From: Bacteroides finegoldii DSM 17565
Lineage (GTDB): Bacteria > Bacteroidota > Bacteroidia > Bacteroidales > Bacteroidaceae
DNA length: 64,000 nt
Reading direction: 5' to 3'
NCBI RefSeq assembly: GCF_000156195.1
Contig: NZ_GG688335.1
Span: 956 to 64,955, forward strand
Below are positions 8,537 to 18,381 of this stretch, in pieces. The position numbers were made by a program, and so were the translations under genes. Below the pieces are notes generated by a model that was given only the letters and a program-made list of their open reading frames with translations, was not told the DNA's origin and did no database searches. Numbering within the stretch: position 1 is the first letter of the stretch; each line of letters begins with the position of its first letter.

Positions 8537-9514
8537 ATGAAGATAGCTCACATAGATTTGGGTAAATACCCTATCCTGCTCGCTCCTATGGAAGACGTGA
8601 CTGATCCGGCTTTCCGCCTGATGTGCAAGAAGTTCGGAGCAGACATGGTATACACCGAGTTTGTATCAAGCGACGCACTGATACGTGCAGTCAGCAAGGC
8701 CGCACAAAAACTCAGTATCAGTGATGAAGAACGCCCTGTCGCTATTCAGATCTACGGAAAAGATACGGAGACAATGGTAGAAGCAGCCAAAATTGTGGAA
8801 GAAGCGCAGCCCGACATTCTGGATATCAATTTCGGATGTCCAGTGAAAAGAGTGGCCGGAAAAGGGGCAGGAGCAGGAATGTTGCAGAATATTCCGAAAA
8901 TGCTGGAGATTACCCGTGCCGTAGTAGATGCAGTAAAGATTCCCGTAACTGTGAAAACCCGTTTGGGATGGGACGCCAATAATAAGATTATCGTAGATTT
9001 AGCGGAACAGTTACAAGATTGCGGAATTGCCGCATTGACTATTCATGGCCGTACCCGTGCACAAATGTATACCGGAGAAGCCGACTGGACACTGATAGGT
9101 GAAGTGAAGAAGAATCCACGGATGCATATTCCCATTATCGGCAATGGTGACGTGACTACGCCTCAACGCTGCAAAGAGTGCTTTGACCGCTATGGAGTAG
9201 ATGCAGTAATGATCGGGCGTGCTAGCTTCGGACGTCCGTGGATATTCAAGGAAGTGAAACACTATCTGGAAACCGGTGAAGAACTGCCACCACTCAGTTT
9301 CGGCTGGTGCATGGATGTACTACGCCAGGAGGTGGTCGACAGTGTCAATCTGCTGGACGAACGCAGAGGTATCCTGCACGTACGCCGTCATCTGGCCGCC
9401 AGCCCCCTATTCAAAGGAATTTCCAATTTCCGCAACACACGCATTGCCATGCTACGGGCGGAAACTAAGGAGGAGCTCTTTCGGATATTTGATGAGATAC
9501 TTGCTACTATTTAA
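8537..9514 (+). CDS. dusB: tRNA-dihydrouridine synthase DusB
   Basis: FMN enzyme that reduces uridines in the tRNA D-loop with NADPH. The start matches the family (LLAPMEDVTDPAFR), followed by VYTEFVSSDAL, the catalytic Cys in DINFGCPVKRV (about residue 99), VTVKTRLGWD, TIHGRTRAQMY and IIGNGDVTTP with VMIGRASFGRPW for FMN phosphate binding. Length (325) is usual. It starts 9 bp after the AlbA_2-type gene and probably shares its transcript. Its 3' end overlaps the convergent PAP2 gene by 8 bp. Confidence 0.95.
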   Translation: MKIAHIDLGKYPILLAPMEDVTDPAFRLMCKKFGADMVYTEFVSSDALIRAVSKAAQKLSISDEERPVAIQIYGKDTETMVEAAKIVEEAQPDILDINFGCPVKRVAGKGAGAGMLQNIPKMLEITRAVVDAVKIPVTVKTRLGWDANNKIIVDLAEQLQDCGIAALTIHGRTRAQMYTGEADWTLIGEVKKNPRMHIPIIGNGDVTTPQRCKECFDRYGVDAVMIGRASFGRPWIFKEVKHYLETGEELPPLSFGWCMDVLRQEVVDSVNLLDERRGILHVRRHLAASPLFKGISNFRNTRIAMLRAETKEELFRIFDEILATI

Positions 9515-10472
9515 ACATCGGCTGTGCAAACCACTTTTTAAACATCCAGGTTGCCACTACATACAATAAGAATGCGGAGAAAAATCCTACCACAGCGTCG
9601 ATGACGTAATGTGCTTGAATATATACGGTAGCCCCACAGAGCAACAAATAGAAAGGCAGTAAACAGGCGAACAGCTTCTTACTGCCGCGCCAAGCCATAA
9701 TCATCAAGATAGTAGAAATACCGACATGTGAACTTGGGAAAGCAGCTGTGGGACGTTCACCCACTTGTTGGGAGCTTTCTACCAGGCTATAAAAGAATCC
9801 GTGCTGATATCCCGGTCCGGGCAACAACTCCTGATGATAATTGAAATAGTCACCGATGGCAGGAAAAACTCCCTTAGCCACATTATCAAATCCGATAGCC
9901 GGAAAATAGAACTGAGGGCCTGCCACAGGGATAAAGATATAAAGCAAATAATATATAAAGAAAGAAGTAACCAGTACAAAGGACATCTTTTCGAACCATT
10001 CGAACCTATAAATGAAATAAAACAACGCCACAATCAGCATCATCGGATAATAGAAGAAATATCCCATATTAAACGCTTCGCTGACCAAAATATGAGGAAA
10101 CGTATGGCAGAACCAGATAGCAGGTTGTCCACTGAAGATAAACTGTTCGATGGTAGCAAAGACATGGTCCAGGTTCGGAAAAAAGCGATTGAATTCAAAA
10201 GTATCCGGATACCAATAGGAAAGCAGGCTCATCTGAATGACGATACGCACAAACGCCGAGAACTTACAAGGGGCAAGCCGATAAAGATACATCAACAGGA
10301 AAGTCATTGCAGCAATCATGGCTCTATCCAATAACATATGCCATGGATGGTCCATCCTCTGAAACAGGAATAGAATCAATATGGAAGTCAGCAGATTATA
10401 AATCAATGTAATCTTCTCCACAGCAAACAACCCTTTCCGGGTCTCTACACGCTTAAATAAGTCTAAAGCCAT
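9507..10472 (-). CDS. PAP2-superfamily membrane phosphatase/phosphotransferase
   Basis: A membrane protein of 321 residues with about six hydrophobic segments. The PAP2 active-site motifs are in the C-terminal half: RPTAAFPSSHVGIS (the FPSSH motif) and IQAHYVIDAVVG (the H...D motif). The family removes or transfers lipid phosphates; members related to yeast Aur1 transfer phospho-head groups onto ceramides. Its gene overlaps the upstream SDR gene by 10 bp, so the two work together. As Bacteroides make sphingolipids, a role in lipid head-group metabolism is an inference. Substrate unknown. Confidence 0.85.
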   Translation of the reverse strand: MALDLFKRVETRKGLFAVEKITLIYNLLTSILILFLFQRMDHPWHMLLDRAMIAAMTFLLMYLYRLAPCKFSAFVRIVIQMSLLSYWYPDTFEFNRFFPNLDHVFATIEQFIFSGQPAIWFCHTFPHILVSEAFNMGYFFYYPMMLIVALFYFIYRFEWFEKMSFVLVTSFFIYYLLYIFIPVAGPQFYFPAIGFDNVAKGVFPAIGDYFNYHQELLPGPGYQHGFFYSLVESSQQVGERPTAAFPSSHVGISTILMIMAWRGSKKLFACLLPFYLLLCGATVYIQAHYVIDAVVGFFSAFLLYVVATWMFKKWFAQPMFK

Positions 10473-11470
10473 CCTTCGTTTTTATACCAGGCAATGGTTT
10501 CACGTACCCCCCTCTCCAAATCGTATCCGGGGGTATATCCCAATTCGTTAATTGTCGGGGTTATATCACACTGCCAGTTGCGTTGTTTCATTATCTTATA
10601 TTTATCAGAATTCAATGTACTGCACTTCTTGGAACGCGTAGCAACAAATTCAGCGAGCAAAGATATAACTTTTAGCACAATTAACGGACATTTCAGATGA
10701 AGAACAAACGGATTCCCTAATTCTTTTTGTATCAAGTCCGAAAACGCACGGCTTTTATAGACTTTCCCATCTGTCAGAAAATACGCCTTTCGGATGACTC
10801 TTTTCTCTATACCCAAGAAAATAGCCTGCACAATGTCTTTCACATAGACAAAAGTCAGATCTTGCCGCTTGAAACCAACCGAAAAATCAAAATGCTTCTG
10901 AATGGACTTAGCCATTAGGAAATAATCTGATTCACGAGGTCCATACACTCCCGTAGGGCGATAAATGACATAAGGAAAACCGGGAATACTTTGAATATAT
11001 AATTCAGCCTTCAACTTACTGAAACCATAAGCCGTGTTGGGCATGGGAGAATCGTCCTCTTTTATCGGAGTGTAATCTGTCTCGCGCACAGGACCGAACA
11101 CACTAAGCGTACTTATATATATAAATTGCTTCGGGACCATATTCAACTCCCTCAACGTATCAATAAAATACTTTGTCTGAAGATAGTTCACGTAGTCGAA
11201 AGATTTTTTGTCGAAACATTTCGTAACACCGGCACAATGAACGATATAATCAAACTTATTATATGTCCCTTTATGACCGGAGAGTTGGGCACGAAGTTCA
11301 TTAGGATGTGCAAAGTCCAGTTCCAAAAAGTGTATTTTCCGATTCTTCAAATATTGTCTGCTACTGGTAGGACGAACTCCCGCCCACACACTAAACTTTC
11401 GTTTCAACGCTTCTTCTACAATGAAACTCCCGATAAAACCGCTTGCACCCGTAATTAAAATACTCTCCAT
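10463..11470 (-). CDS. Extended SDR (NAD-dependent epimerase/dehydratase), possible lipid reductase
   Basis: A Rossmann N-terminus with TGASGFIGSFIVEEA binds NAD(P). VHCAGVTKCF, the catalytic Ser/Thr region YISTLSVFGP and the YGFSKLKAE motif (Y and K of the YxxxK pair) follow. The C-terminal half is substrate-specific (335 residues in all). It is translationally coupled to a PAP2 membrane enzyme. From memory, a Bacteroides SDR at B. thetaiotaomicron locus BT_0972 has been reported as a 3-ketosphinganine reductase; I cannot tell whether this is its ortholog. Other choices are sugar-nucleotide or sterol-type SDRs. Confidence 0.85.
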   Translation of the reverse strand: MESILITGASGFIGSFIVEEALKRKFSVWAGVRPTSSRQYLKNRKIHFLELDFAHPNELRAQLSGHKGTYNKFDYIVHCAGVTKCFDKKSFDYVNYLQTKYFIDTLRELNMVPKQFIYISTLSVFGPVRETDYTPIKEDDSPMPNTAYGFSKLKAELYIQSIPGFPYVIYRPTGVYGPRESDYFLMAKSIQKHFDFSVGFKRQDLTFVYVKDIVQAIFLGIEKRVIRKAYFLTDGKVYKSRAFSDLIQKELGNPFVLHLKCPLIVLKVISLLAEFVATRSKKCSTLNSDKYKIMKQRNWQCDITPTINELGYTPGYDLERGVRETIAWYKNEGWL

Positions 11471-11514
11471 TCCTACTTTTCGGCTCTATATAAATACAAT
11501 TAAAATTTCGGTTA

Positions 11515-11522
11515 CAAAGATA
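11515..11522 (-). promoter_or_regulatory. -7 element upstream of the SDR-PAP2 operon
   Basis: TATCTTTG on the minus strand, an exact TAnnTTTG match 45 bp upstream of the SDR start codon. No clear -33 element is seen. Confidence 0.5.
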
Positions 11523-11606
11523 CGATAAATATAATAGTATTATTACCGTTTTTTTTATTTACTTTGTAGCCATATCAATAGATGATGACCAATAAAAATA
11601 CATATT

Positions 11607-13763
11607 ATGGCGAAAAAGAAAGAAAAGAAAGAGAAAAAGGCCGGTAAGAGAATGAGTAAAAAAGAGCTGGCAGCGTTGTTAATAGACTTTTTCCACGCCA
11701 AATCCAATGAAGTTCTAAGTATGAAATACATTTTCTCGGAATTGCGTCTTACCACCCATCCGCAGAAAATGCTATGCATCGATATATTACATGACCTTTT
11801 GGATGACGATTATATCTCCGAAATTGAGAAGGGCAAGTTCCGTCTGAATAATCACGGCACAGAAATGATAGGTACCTTCCAACGCAAAAGCAATGGAAAG
11901 AATTCCTTTATTCCCGAAGAAGGAGGTGAACCGGTATTCATAGCAGAGCGCAATTCCGCCCATGCCATGAACAATGACAAGGTAAAAATTACATTTTATG
12001 CCAAACGAAAGAACAGGGAGGCAGAAGGGGAAGTAATCGAAATACTGGAACGTGCCAACGACACTTTTGTCGGTACATTGGAAGTAGCCAAGTCATACGC
12101 ATTTCTGGTAACGGAAAACCGTACACTTGCCAATGACATATTTATTCCGAAAGATAAACTGAAAGGCGGAAAAACCGGAGATAAAGCGATCGTGAAAATA
12201 ACAGAGTGGCCTGACAAGGCAAAGAATCCCATCGGACAAGTGATAGACATATTGGGCAAAGCAGGTGACAATACCACTGAGATGCACGCCATTCTCGCAG
12301 AATTCGGCTTACCATACGTATACCCGAAAGCAGTAGAGACAGCAGCCGATAAGATTCCGGCAGAAATCACTCCCGAAGAGATAGCCAAGCGTGAAGACTT
12401 CCGCAAGGTGACAACTTTCACTATCGACCCGAAAGATGCTAAGGACTTCGACGATGCGCTTTCCATCCGCTCCATCAAAAACGGATTGTGGGAAGTAGGC
12501 GTACACATCGCCGATGTGACACACTATGTAAAAGAAGGAGGAATCATCGACAAAGAAGCTGAAAAGCGTGCCACTTCCGTTTATCTGGTAGACCGCACCA
12601 TCCCAATGCTCCCCGAACGGTTGTGCAACTTCATCTGTTCACTCCGTCCGAACGAAGAGAAACTCGCTTTCTCCGTGATTTTCGATATTACCGAGAAAGG
12701 AGAAATCAAAGACTCACGCATTGCGCATACAGTCATCAATTCCGACCGCCGTTTCACTTACGAAGAGGCTCAGCAGATTATTGAAACTAAAGAAGGTGAC
12801 TACAAAGAAGAAGTACTTATGCTGGACACCATCGCGAAAGCACTCCGCGAAAAACGGTTCGCAGCGGGAGCAATCAATTTTGACCGCTACGAGGTGAAAT
12901 TCGAAATTGACGAGAAAGGGAAACCTATCAGTGTGTATTTCAAAGAGTCGAAAGACGCCAATAAACTGGTAGAAGAATTTATGCTTCTTGCCAACAAAAC
13001 CGTAGCAGAGAAGATAGGACGTGTACCCAAAAACAAAAAGCCTAAAGTACTGCCCTACCGTATCCACGATCTGCCGGATCCGGAGAAACTGGAGAATCTG
13101 TCACAATTCATCGCTCGCTTCGGCTACAAGGTACGTACAAGCGGAACAAAAACAGATATTTCAAAATCCATTAACCATTTGTTGGATGATATACATGGAA
13201 AGAAGGAAGAGAATCTGATTGAGACCGTGTCTATCCGTGCTATGCAAAAAGCCCGTTATTCTACACATAACATCGGTCACTACGGGCTGGCATTCGATTA
13301 TTATACTCATTTCACCTCACCCATCCGCCGTTTCCCGGACATGATGGTTCACCGTCTAGTAACGAAGTATATGGATGGAGGGCGCAGTGTATCCGAGGCC
13401 AAATACGAGGATCTTTGTGATCACAGCTCAAATATGGAACAAATTGCAGCCAACGCCGAACGTGCTTCCATCAAATACAAACAAGTGGAATTCATGAGCG
13501 AACGTCTGGGACAGATTTACGATGGTGTCATCTCCGGAGTAACCGAGTGGGGACTGTATGTCGAACTTAACGAGAATAAATGCGAAGGTCTCGTCCCTGT
13601 CCGTGACTTGGATGACGATTATTATGAGTTTGACGAAAAGAACTACTGCCTTCGTGGACGCCGCAAGAACAGAACATATAGTTTAGGAGATGCCATTACC
13701 GTTCGTGTAGCACGTGCCAATCTGGAAAAGAAACAGCTCGACTTCGAATTAATTGAGAAATAA
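11607..13763 (+). CDS. rnr: Ribonuclease R
   Basis: Processive 3'-5' exoribonuclease of the RNase II/R family, 718 residues. A lysine-rich start (residues 2-20) and a helix-turn-helix-like N-terminal domain are followed by cold-shock domains and the RNB catalytic domain. TIDPKDAKDFDDAL (about residue 272) carries the metal-binding aspartates, with GVHIADVTHYV, VDRTIPMLPERL and HFTSPIRRFPDMMVHRL further on. An S1 domain ends the protein (YDGVISGVTEWGLYVEL). It degrades structured RNA and helps ribosome quality control. The PNPOx-like gene follows after 3 bp. Confidence 0.96.
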   Translation: MAKKKEKKEKKAGKRMSKKELAALLIDFFHAKSNEVLSMKYIFSELRLTTHPQKMLCIDILHDLLDDDYISEIEKGKFRLNNHGTEMIGTFQRKSNGKNSFIPEEGGEPVFIAERNSAHAMNNDKVKITFYAKRKNREAEGEVIEILERANDTFVGTLEVAKSYAFLVTENRTLANDIFIPKDKLKGGKTGDKAIVKITEWPDKAKNPIGQVIDILGKAGDNTTEMHAILAEFGLPYVYPKAVETAADKIPAEITPEEIAKREDFRKVTTFTIDPKDAKDFDDALSIRSIKNGLWEVGVHIADVTHYVKEGGIIDKEAEKRATSVYLVDRTIPMLPERLCNFICSLRPNEEKLAFSVIFDITEKGEIKDSRIAHTVINSDRRFTYEEAQQIIETKEGDYKEEVLMLDTIAKALREKRFAAGAINFDRYEVKFEIDEKGKPISVYFKESKDANKLVEEFMLLANKTVAEKIGRVPKNKKPKVLPYRIHDLPDPEKLENLSQFIARFGYKVRTSGTKTDISKSINHLLDDIHGKKEENLIETVSIRAMQKARYSTHNIGHYGLAFDYYTHFTSPIRRFPDMMVHRLVTKYMDGGRSVSEAKYEDLCDHSSNMEQIAANAERASIKYKQVEFMSERLGQIYDGVISGVTEWGLYVELNENKCEGLVPVRDLDDDYYEFDEKNYCLRGRRKNRTYSLGDAITVRVARANLEKKQLDFELIEK

Positions 13764-13766
13764 ATT

Positions 13767-14246
13767 ATGAAAACTTTTATTATTGAAGACAAACAACGAA
13801 TCGAGTCCATTATCCTCCATTGCGATGCCTGCTTTGTAGGTATCACAGATTTAGAAGGTAATCCCTACGTAGTTCCGATGAACTTCGGTTATGAAAATGG
13901 CGTCCTATACCTTCATTCGGGTCCCGAAGGCAGCAAGTTGGAGATGTTGGAACATAATAATAATGTATGCATCACTTTCAGCATCGGTCATAAACTCGTA
14001 TATCAGCACGAGAAAGTAGCGTGCAGTTACAGTATGCGTTCCGAAAGCGCCATGTGCCGTGGAAAAGTGACATTCATAGAAGATATGGATGAAAAACGCC
14101 GGGTATTGGATATTATCATGCGTCATTACACGGATAGTGAATTCAATTATTCCGAACCTGCCGTGCGCAATGTCAAAGTATGGCAAGTGCCCATCGAGCA
14201 AATGACGGGAAAAGTCTTCGGTTTGCGAGCCAACGAAAAGCCATGA
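13767..14246 (+). CDS. PNPOx-like flavin-binding protein (NimA-related family)
   Basis: A split-barrel flavoprotein of the pyridoxamine 5'-phosphate oxidase-like family, 159 residues. Visible pattern: CDACFVGITDLEGNPYVVPMNFGYENGVLYLHSG, then KLEMLEHNNNVCITF, typical of the group that contains the NimA nitroimidazole-resistance proteins. It probably binds FMN and reduces a small molecule; the substrate is unknown and resistance should not be assumed. It lies 3 bp after rnr, and its TGA overlaps the ATG of the next gene, a PUL sensor. Confidence 0.85.
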   Translation: MKTFIIEDKQRIESIILHCDACFVGITDLEGNPYVVPMNFGYENGVLYLHSGPEGSKLEMLEHNNNVCITFSIGHKLVYQHEKVACSYSMRSESAMCRGKVTFIEDMDEKRRVLDIIMRHYTDSEFNYSEPAVRNVKVWQVPIEQMTGKVFGLRANEKP

Positions 14247-17200
14247 AACGTTTCCCGGCTCTTTACCTGTTGACCATCTTCCTTCTGTTACCTGCTTTTC
14301 CCATTCTCGCACAATCAGATAAGCAGGTAAACAGCCACTCTTTTACCTATCAATACCTTACAACCAAGGAAGGATTAAGCAACCAGCGCGTATTCTCCAT
14401 CCTCGAAGATAAGAAAGGCTTCATCTGGATTTCTACACGTTCAGGGGTAGACTGCTTCAACGGAAGAACCGTAAAAAACTACAGCCTTTTCGGGGAAGAC
14501 ATCATCGTTGACGGAGCCGGGCGCATGATCTACCTCACAAAAGACTCACACGAAACGCTATGGGCATATACAAGTGCCGGTAAAGTATTCAAATATGATC
14601 CCATCTCCGACGCTTTCACACTGGAGATTGACGTAGCGGAATTAACGGAAAAAGGGATCTTTCTTAACAATCTTTTTATCGACTCATCCGACTGCTTCTG
14701 GTTCGGACTGAAAAACGGTTTGTTCTGCTACGACAGCACCAACCGGCACATAGAGAATATACTAGAAAAGAAATGTATAAACACCATCCATTTCTCACCA
14801 TCCGACGAAACCCTGTATATCGCCACTACCGAAGGATTGTATAAACGCAACCAGCAGAATGGAACAATTACCACCCTATTGACCGAGTGTTACATCCAGT
14901 CCGTTTTCTACGATCCCGCAACCCACTTGCTCTGGATAGGAACTTTCAACTCCGGAGTAAAAGTGCAGGATACCCGTACCGGAGATTTCCTGTCGAACGA
15001 ATCACTGAACCAGCTGCCACACCTCCCCTACCGTTCCATCATCCCTTACGACCCACAAACATTATTATTGGGAGTAGACGGAGCAGGTGTCTATGCAGCC
15101 ACCCGTGATACCGGATACTCCTGGTCCTTCCTCAATGCGAACCTGGAAGAAGAAGGAGAACTGAAAGGAAACGGCATTTATGCCCTCTGCAAAGACAGTT
15201 CTTCCAATCTATGGATCGGCAGTTATACAGGAGGTGTAGCCTACGCAAATCCGAAGAAATATCTCTTCGAACTTACCCAACATGAATACAAAAACCCGCA
15301 ATCACTGATAAACAACCACGTCAACGCTATCCTCGAAGATCATGAAGGCGACTTATGGTATGCCACCAACCAGGGAATCAGTGTACACCTGCTAAAGTCC
15401 GGAACCTGGAAACACTTCCTGAAAGAAAACGTATTCCTGACTCTCTGTAACGATGAAAACGGGAATGTATGGACCGGAGGTTACGGCACAGGCGTCTACT
15501 GCCTCAACAAACATACAGGCATCCGCCAGCATCTCACCACCGAACGTCCCGGCACATTGACAACAAACTACATTTACTCAATCGTAGAAGACAACAACAA
15601 GAATCTATGGTTTGGCGGCATATATGGCAACCTCATCCGATATACCCCGTCTCAAGCAGGGAAAGCGGAACAATTCGCTTCCTACGGCATTACGCTCATC
15701 AACTCAATAACCACAGTCGGCAAAGACACGATAGCCCTTGCCACTGCCAACGGGCTCTACCTGTTGAACAAACAAACCGGCAATTTCAAACAATATTTCA
15801 CCTCGCCATCCAATGCCGACACCCGGAGCAACAGCTTCATCTACTCCATGTATTTCCCCACCCCCGACAAAGTGTGGTTTGGTACAGACGGAGGAGGCAT
15901 CAACTTATTAGACCTGAAAACAGGCAAAGCCGTCACCTACTCCACAGCAAACGGCCTTCCTTCCAACTATATATACAGCATCCTTCCCGACAACAAAGGA
16001 CACCTATGGCTTAGTACAGACAAGGGACTGGCTTACATCACCACCTCCCCCTCTCCCGCAATAACCAACATCGGCTTCCTCGACGGACTGGCAAATGAAT
16101 TTAACTTCATGTCCTACACCCGGCTAAGAAACGGGGACTTTGTCTACGGAAGTACCAACGGTGCCGTGCGCTTCAACCCGGAAAACTTTACCCGCCCTCT
16201 TTACAAAGCCCCCTTGTTGTTCACTTCCTTCGAAGTTCCGCAAAAGTCACGTGAAAAGACCGAAGAGAAAAAGATTCAATTCAACCGGATGCTGAACGAA
16301 GGAAAAACGATCGAGTTGAAATACAACGAGAATTCTTTTCTCATTTCCTTTATCTCCGTCTCTTACCAGTATCAACAAGACATCCACTACAGCTACCTAC
16401 TGGAGGGTTTCGAACAAAATTGGAGTGCTCCTACCAACGAATTAAGCATCCGTTATACCAATATTCCTCCGGGCAATTATACGTTCCACGTAAAAAGCAT
16501 GAGCAAAAACGCCGGACAGCAACTAGACGGGCACACCATCCGCATACACATTGCGCAGCCTTACTGGAATACAGCAGTCGCCTGGCTGATATACATCATC
16601 CTGCTGACAGGCATCACTTATTTCATCTGGCGTTTCTTTGCCAACAAGATGGAGAAAAAGCACTTCTCCGAAAAGATACAGTTCTTTATCAACACCGCCC
16701 ATGACATTCGCACTCCGGTGACGCTTATCATGGCTCCGCTTAGCGATTTAAGCAAGGAGGACGGACTGTCCGGAGAAGGGAAACGATACCTCCAGATAGC
16801 CCGCAAGAACACCGAAAAGCTATACAACTTAATCACGCAACTACTCGACTTCCAGAAGATAGACACAACACATCTCACACTTCAGGTTGCAGAGTACGAT
16901 TTGAAATCATACTTGCAGGAAAAAGTGCTTAACTTCCAGTCCCTTTGCGAAAGCAAAAAAATCCGGATGGAATTATCAGTGCCCGAAGCCCCCGTCTCAC
17001 TTTGGATGGATAAAGACAAAACAGACAAAATATTCGATAACCTGTTATCAAATGCAGTGAAATACACCCCTGTCGGCGGAACTATTTCAATCACAATAGA
17101 ACAGAATGATAAAAAGATAACCGTAGAAGTCAAAGACAGCGGTATCGGTATTCCGCGTAAAGCACAACGGTATATCTTCTCCAATTTCTACCGTGCCGAA

Positions 17201-18310
17201 AATGCCGTCAACTCCAAAGAAACCGGAAGCGGCATCGGACTACTGCTGACCCGTCGTCTGATGAAACTACATAAAGGAAACATCTCCTTTACCAGCAACG
17301 AGGGCGAAGGTTCCACCTTCCTGCTCACTTTCCGAAAAGGGAACCGCCATCTAGCACGCTACATCCTGTCGGGGAAAACCTCTCCTCTATCTACCTTCCT
17401 ATCGGATATATCCACAGAAGACAATAGCAGCGAACTATCACCGGAGGTAAATACAGACCGGGAAGCAGGAACCGTTCAGCATACAGACCGATACGATGAA
17501 AACGAGCCGAACCAGACAGCCCATACTGCCAAAGAACGAATCTTGATTGTAGAGGACAACGACGATCTGCGTTTCTACCTGAAAAAAACGTTTGCCTCCA
17601 TCTACACCGTCATCGACAAGCCTGACGGAGAATCCGCACTGGAATATCTGCAAGATAAATCTGTGGATTTGATAATCTCTGACGTCATGATGCCTGGGAT
17701 TCAAGGAGACGAACTGTGTCGACGGATCAAATCAGACTTCACCACTTCGCATATCCCCGTTATCTTGCTGACTGCCAAAACGGAGAAAGACGCCATCCTC
17801 GAAGGATTGGAAAGCGGAGCGAACGATTATCTGACCAAGCCTTTCGATACGGAAATCCTAAAGACAAAAATAAAGGGAGTATTACAGAACCGCAAGATTA
17901 TGCGACAGTATTTTCTTTCTCATTCGCTTCCTTCCGTCCCTGCTGCCGAACCAAGTGAAAAGAAAGAGGATACGGAATGTGCCAACCTCTTATCTGCCAT
18001 GGACAAAGAGTTTCTGGAACGTTGCACAAGACTCATTACCGAAAATCTGGCAAACCCGAACTTCACCATCAACCAGCTCTCCCGCGAACTAGCGTTAAGT
18101 CGTACGATATTCTACGAAAAACTGAAAGCTCTGACAGGACAGGCGCCTAACGAATTTATAAAACTCATGCGCATGACAGAAGCTGCCAACCTACTAAAAC
18201 AAGGGCTTCCGGTGCAAGATGTCGCTCTCCTGGTCGGTTTCACAGATTCCAAGTACTTTAGTACAGCATTTAAAAAGCATTTCGGAGTATCTCCAAGCAA
18301 ATTTCTCTAA
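14243..18310 (+). CDS. Hybrid two-component sensor/regulator (HTCS) of PUL A
   Basis: One-protein signalling chain of 1,355 residues in the inner membrane. Signal peptide (1-24), periplasmic two-bladed propeller region with repeated WIG/WFG strands (about 30-650), Y_Y_Y domain (SYLLEGFEQNW to YTNIPPGNYTF, about 700-760), membrane segment (about 777-800), histidine kinase with phospho-acceptor H820 (NTAHDIRTP), N-box DNLLSNAVKYT (about 931) and DSGIGIP (about 965). A receiver domain follows with D1147 in IISDVMMPG, then an AraC-type DNA-binding domain (LSRELALSRTIFYEKLKALTG, SKYFSTAFKKHFGVSPSKF). The ATG at 14243 overlaps the PNPOx stop codon (ATGA); the longer frame lies inside that gene. It should switch on the SusC/SusD genes downstream when a released oligosaccharide binds. 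Confidence 0.96.
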   Translation: MKRFPALYLLTIFLLLPAFPILAQSDKQVNSHSFTYQYLTTKEGLSNQRVFSILEDKKGFIWISTRSGVDCFNGRTVKNYSLFGEDIIVDGAGRMIYLTKDSHETLWAYTSAGKVFKYDPISDAFTLEIDVAELTEKGIFLNNLFIDSSDCFWFGLKNGLFCYDSTNRHIENILEKKCINTIHFSPSDETLYIATTEGLYKRNQQNGTITTLLTECYIQSVFYDPATHLLWIGTFNSGVKVQDTRTGDFLSNESLNQLPHLPYRSIIPYDPQTLLLGVDGAGVYAATRDTGYSWSFLNANLEEEGELKGNGIYALCKDSSSNLWIGSYTGGVAYANPKKYLFELTQHEYKNPQSLINNHVNAILEDHEGDLWYATNQGISVHLLKSGTWKHFLKENVFLTLCNDENGNVWTGGYGTGVYCLNKHTGIRQHLTTERPGTLTTNYIYSIVEDNNKNLWFGGIYGNLIRYTPSQAGKAEQFASYGITLINSITTVGKDTIALATANGLYLLNKQTGNFKQYFTSPSNADTRSNSFIYSMYFPTPDKVWFGTDGGGINLLDLKTGKAVTYSTANGLPSNYIYSILPDNKGHLWLSTDKGLAYITTSPSPAITNIGFLDGLANEFNFMSYTRLRNGDFVYGSTNGAVRFNPENFTRPLYKAPLLFTSFEVPQKSREKTEEKKIQFNRMLNEGKTIELKYNENSFLISFISVSYQYQQDIHYSYLLEGFEQNWSAPTNELSIRYTNIPPGNYTFHVKSMSKNAGQQLDGHTIRIHIAQPYWNTAVAWLIYIILLTGITYFIWRFFANKMEKKHFSEKIQFFINTAHDIRTPVTLIMAPLSDLSKEDGLSGEGKRYLQIARKNTEKLYNLITQLLDFQKIDTTHLTLQVAEYDLKSYLQEKVLNFQSLCESKKIRMELSVPEAPVSLWMDKDKTDKIFDNLLSNAVKYTPVGGTISITIEQNDKKITVEVKDSGIGIPRKAQRYIFSNFYRAENAVNSKETGSGIGLLLTRRLMKLHKGNISFTSNEGEGSTFLLTFRKGNRHLARYILSGKTSPLSTFLSDISTEDNSSELSPEVNTDREAGTVQHTDRYDENEPNQTAHTAKERILIVEDNDDLRFYLKKTFASIYTVIDKPDGESALEYLQDKSVDLIISDVMMPGIQGDELCRRIKSDFTTSHIPVILLTAKTEKDAILEGLESGANDYLTKPFDTEILKTKIKGVLQNRKIMRQYFLSHSLPSVPAAEPSEKKEDTECANLLSAMDKEFLERCTRLITENLANPNFTINQLSRELALSRTIFYEKLKALTGQAPNEFIKLMRMTEAANLLKQGLPVQDVALLVGFTDSKYFSTAFKKHFGVSPSKFL

Positions 18311-18381
18311 ATAAAAGTTTGCATCACTTTTACCCTCACACCCTCACCCTATGTCTCGTCCTGATTCCCTGTATTACATAA

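Noticed and set aside
9765..10334. Plus-strand ORF of 189 codons inside the PAP2 gene
   Set aside because: Antisense to a gene with clear PAP2 motifs; rich in Lys, Gln and Ile from complement codons and has no ribosome binding site.
13767..14246. nim-type metronidazole resistance gene
   Set aside because: The fold family is shared, but the protein is a generic PNPOx-like member next to rnr; no sign of an IS-borne promoter as in active nim genes.
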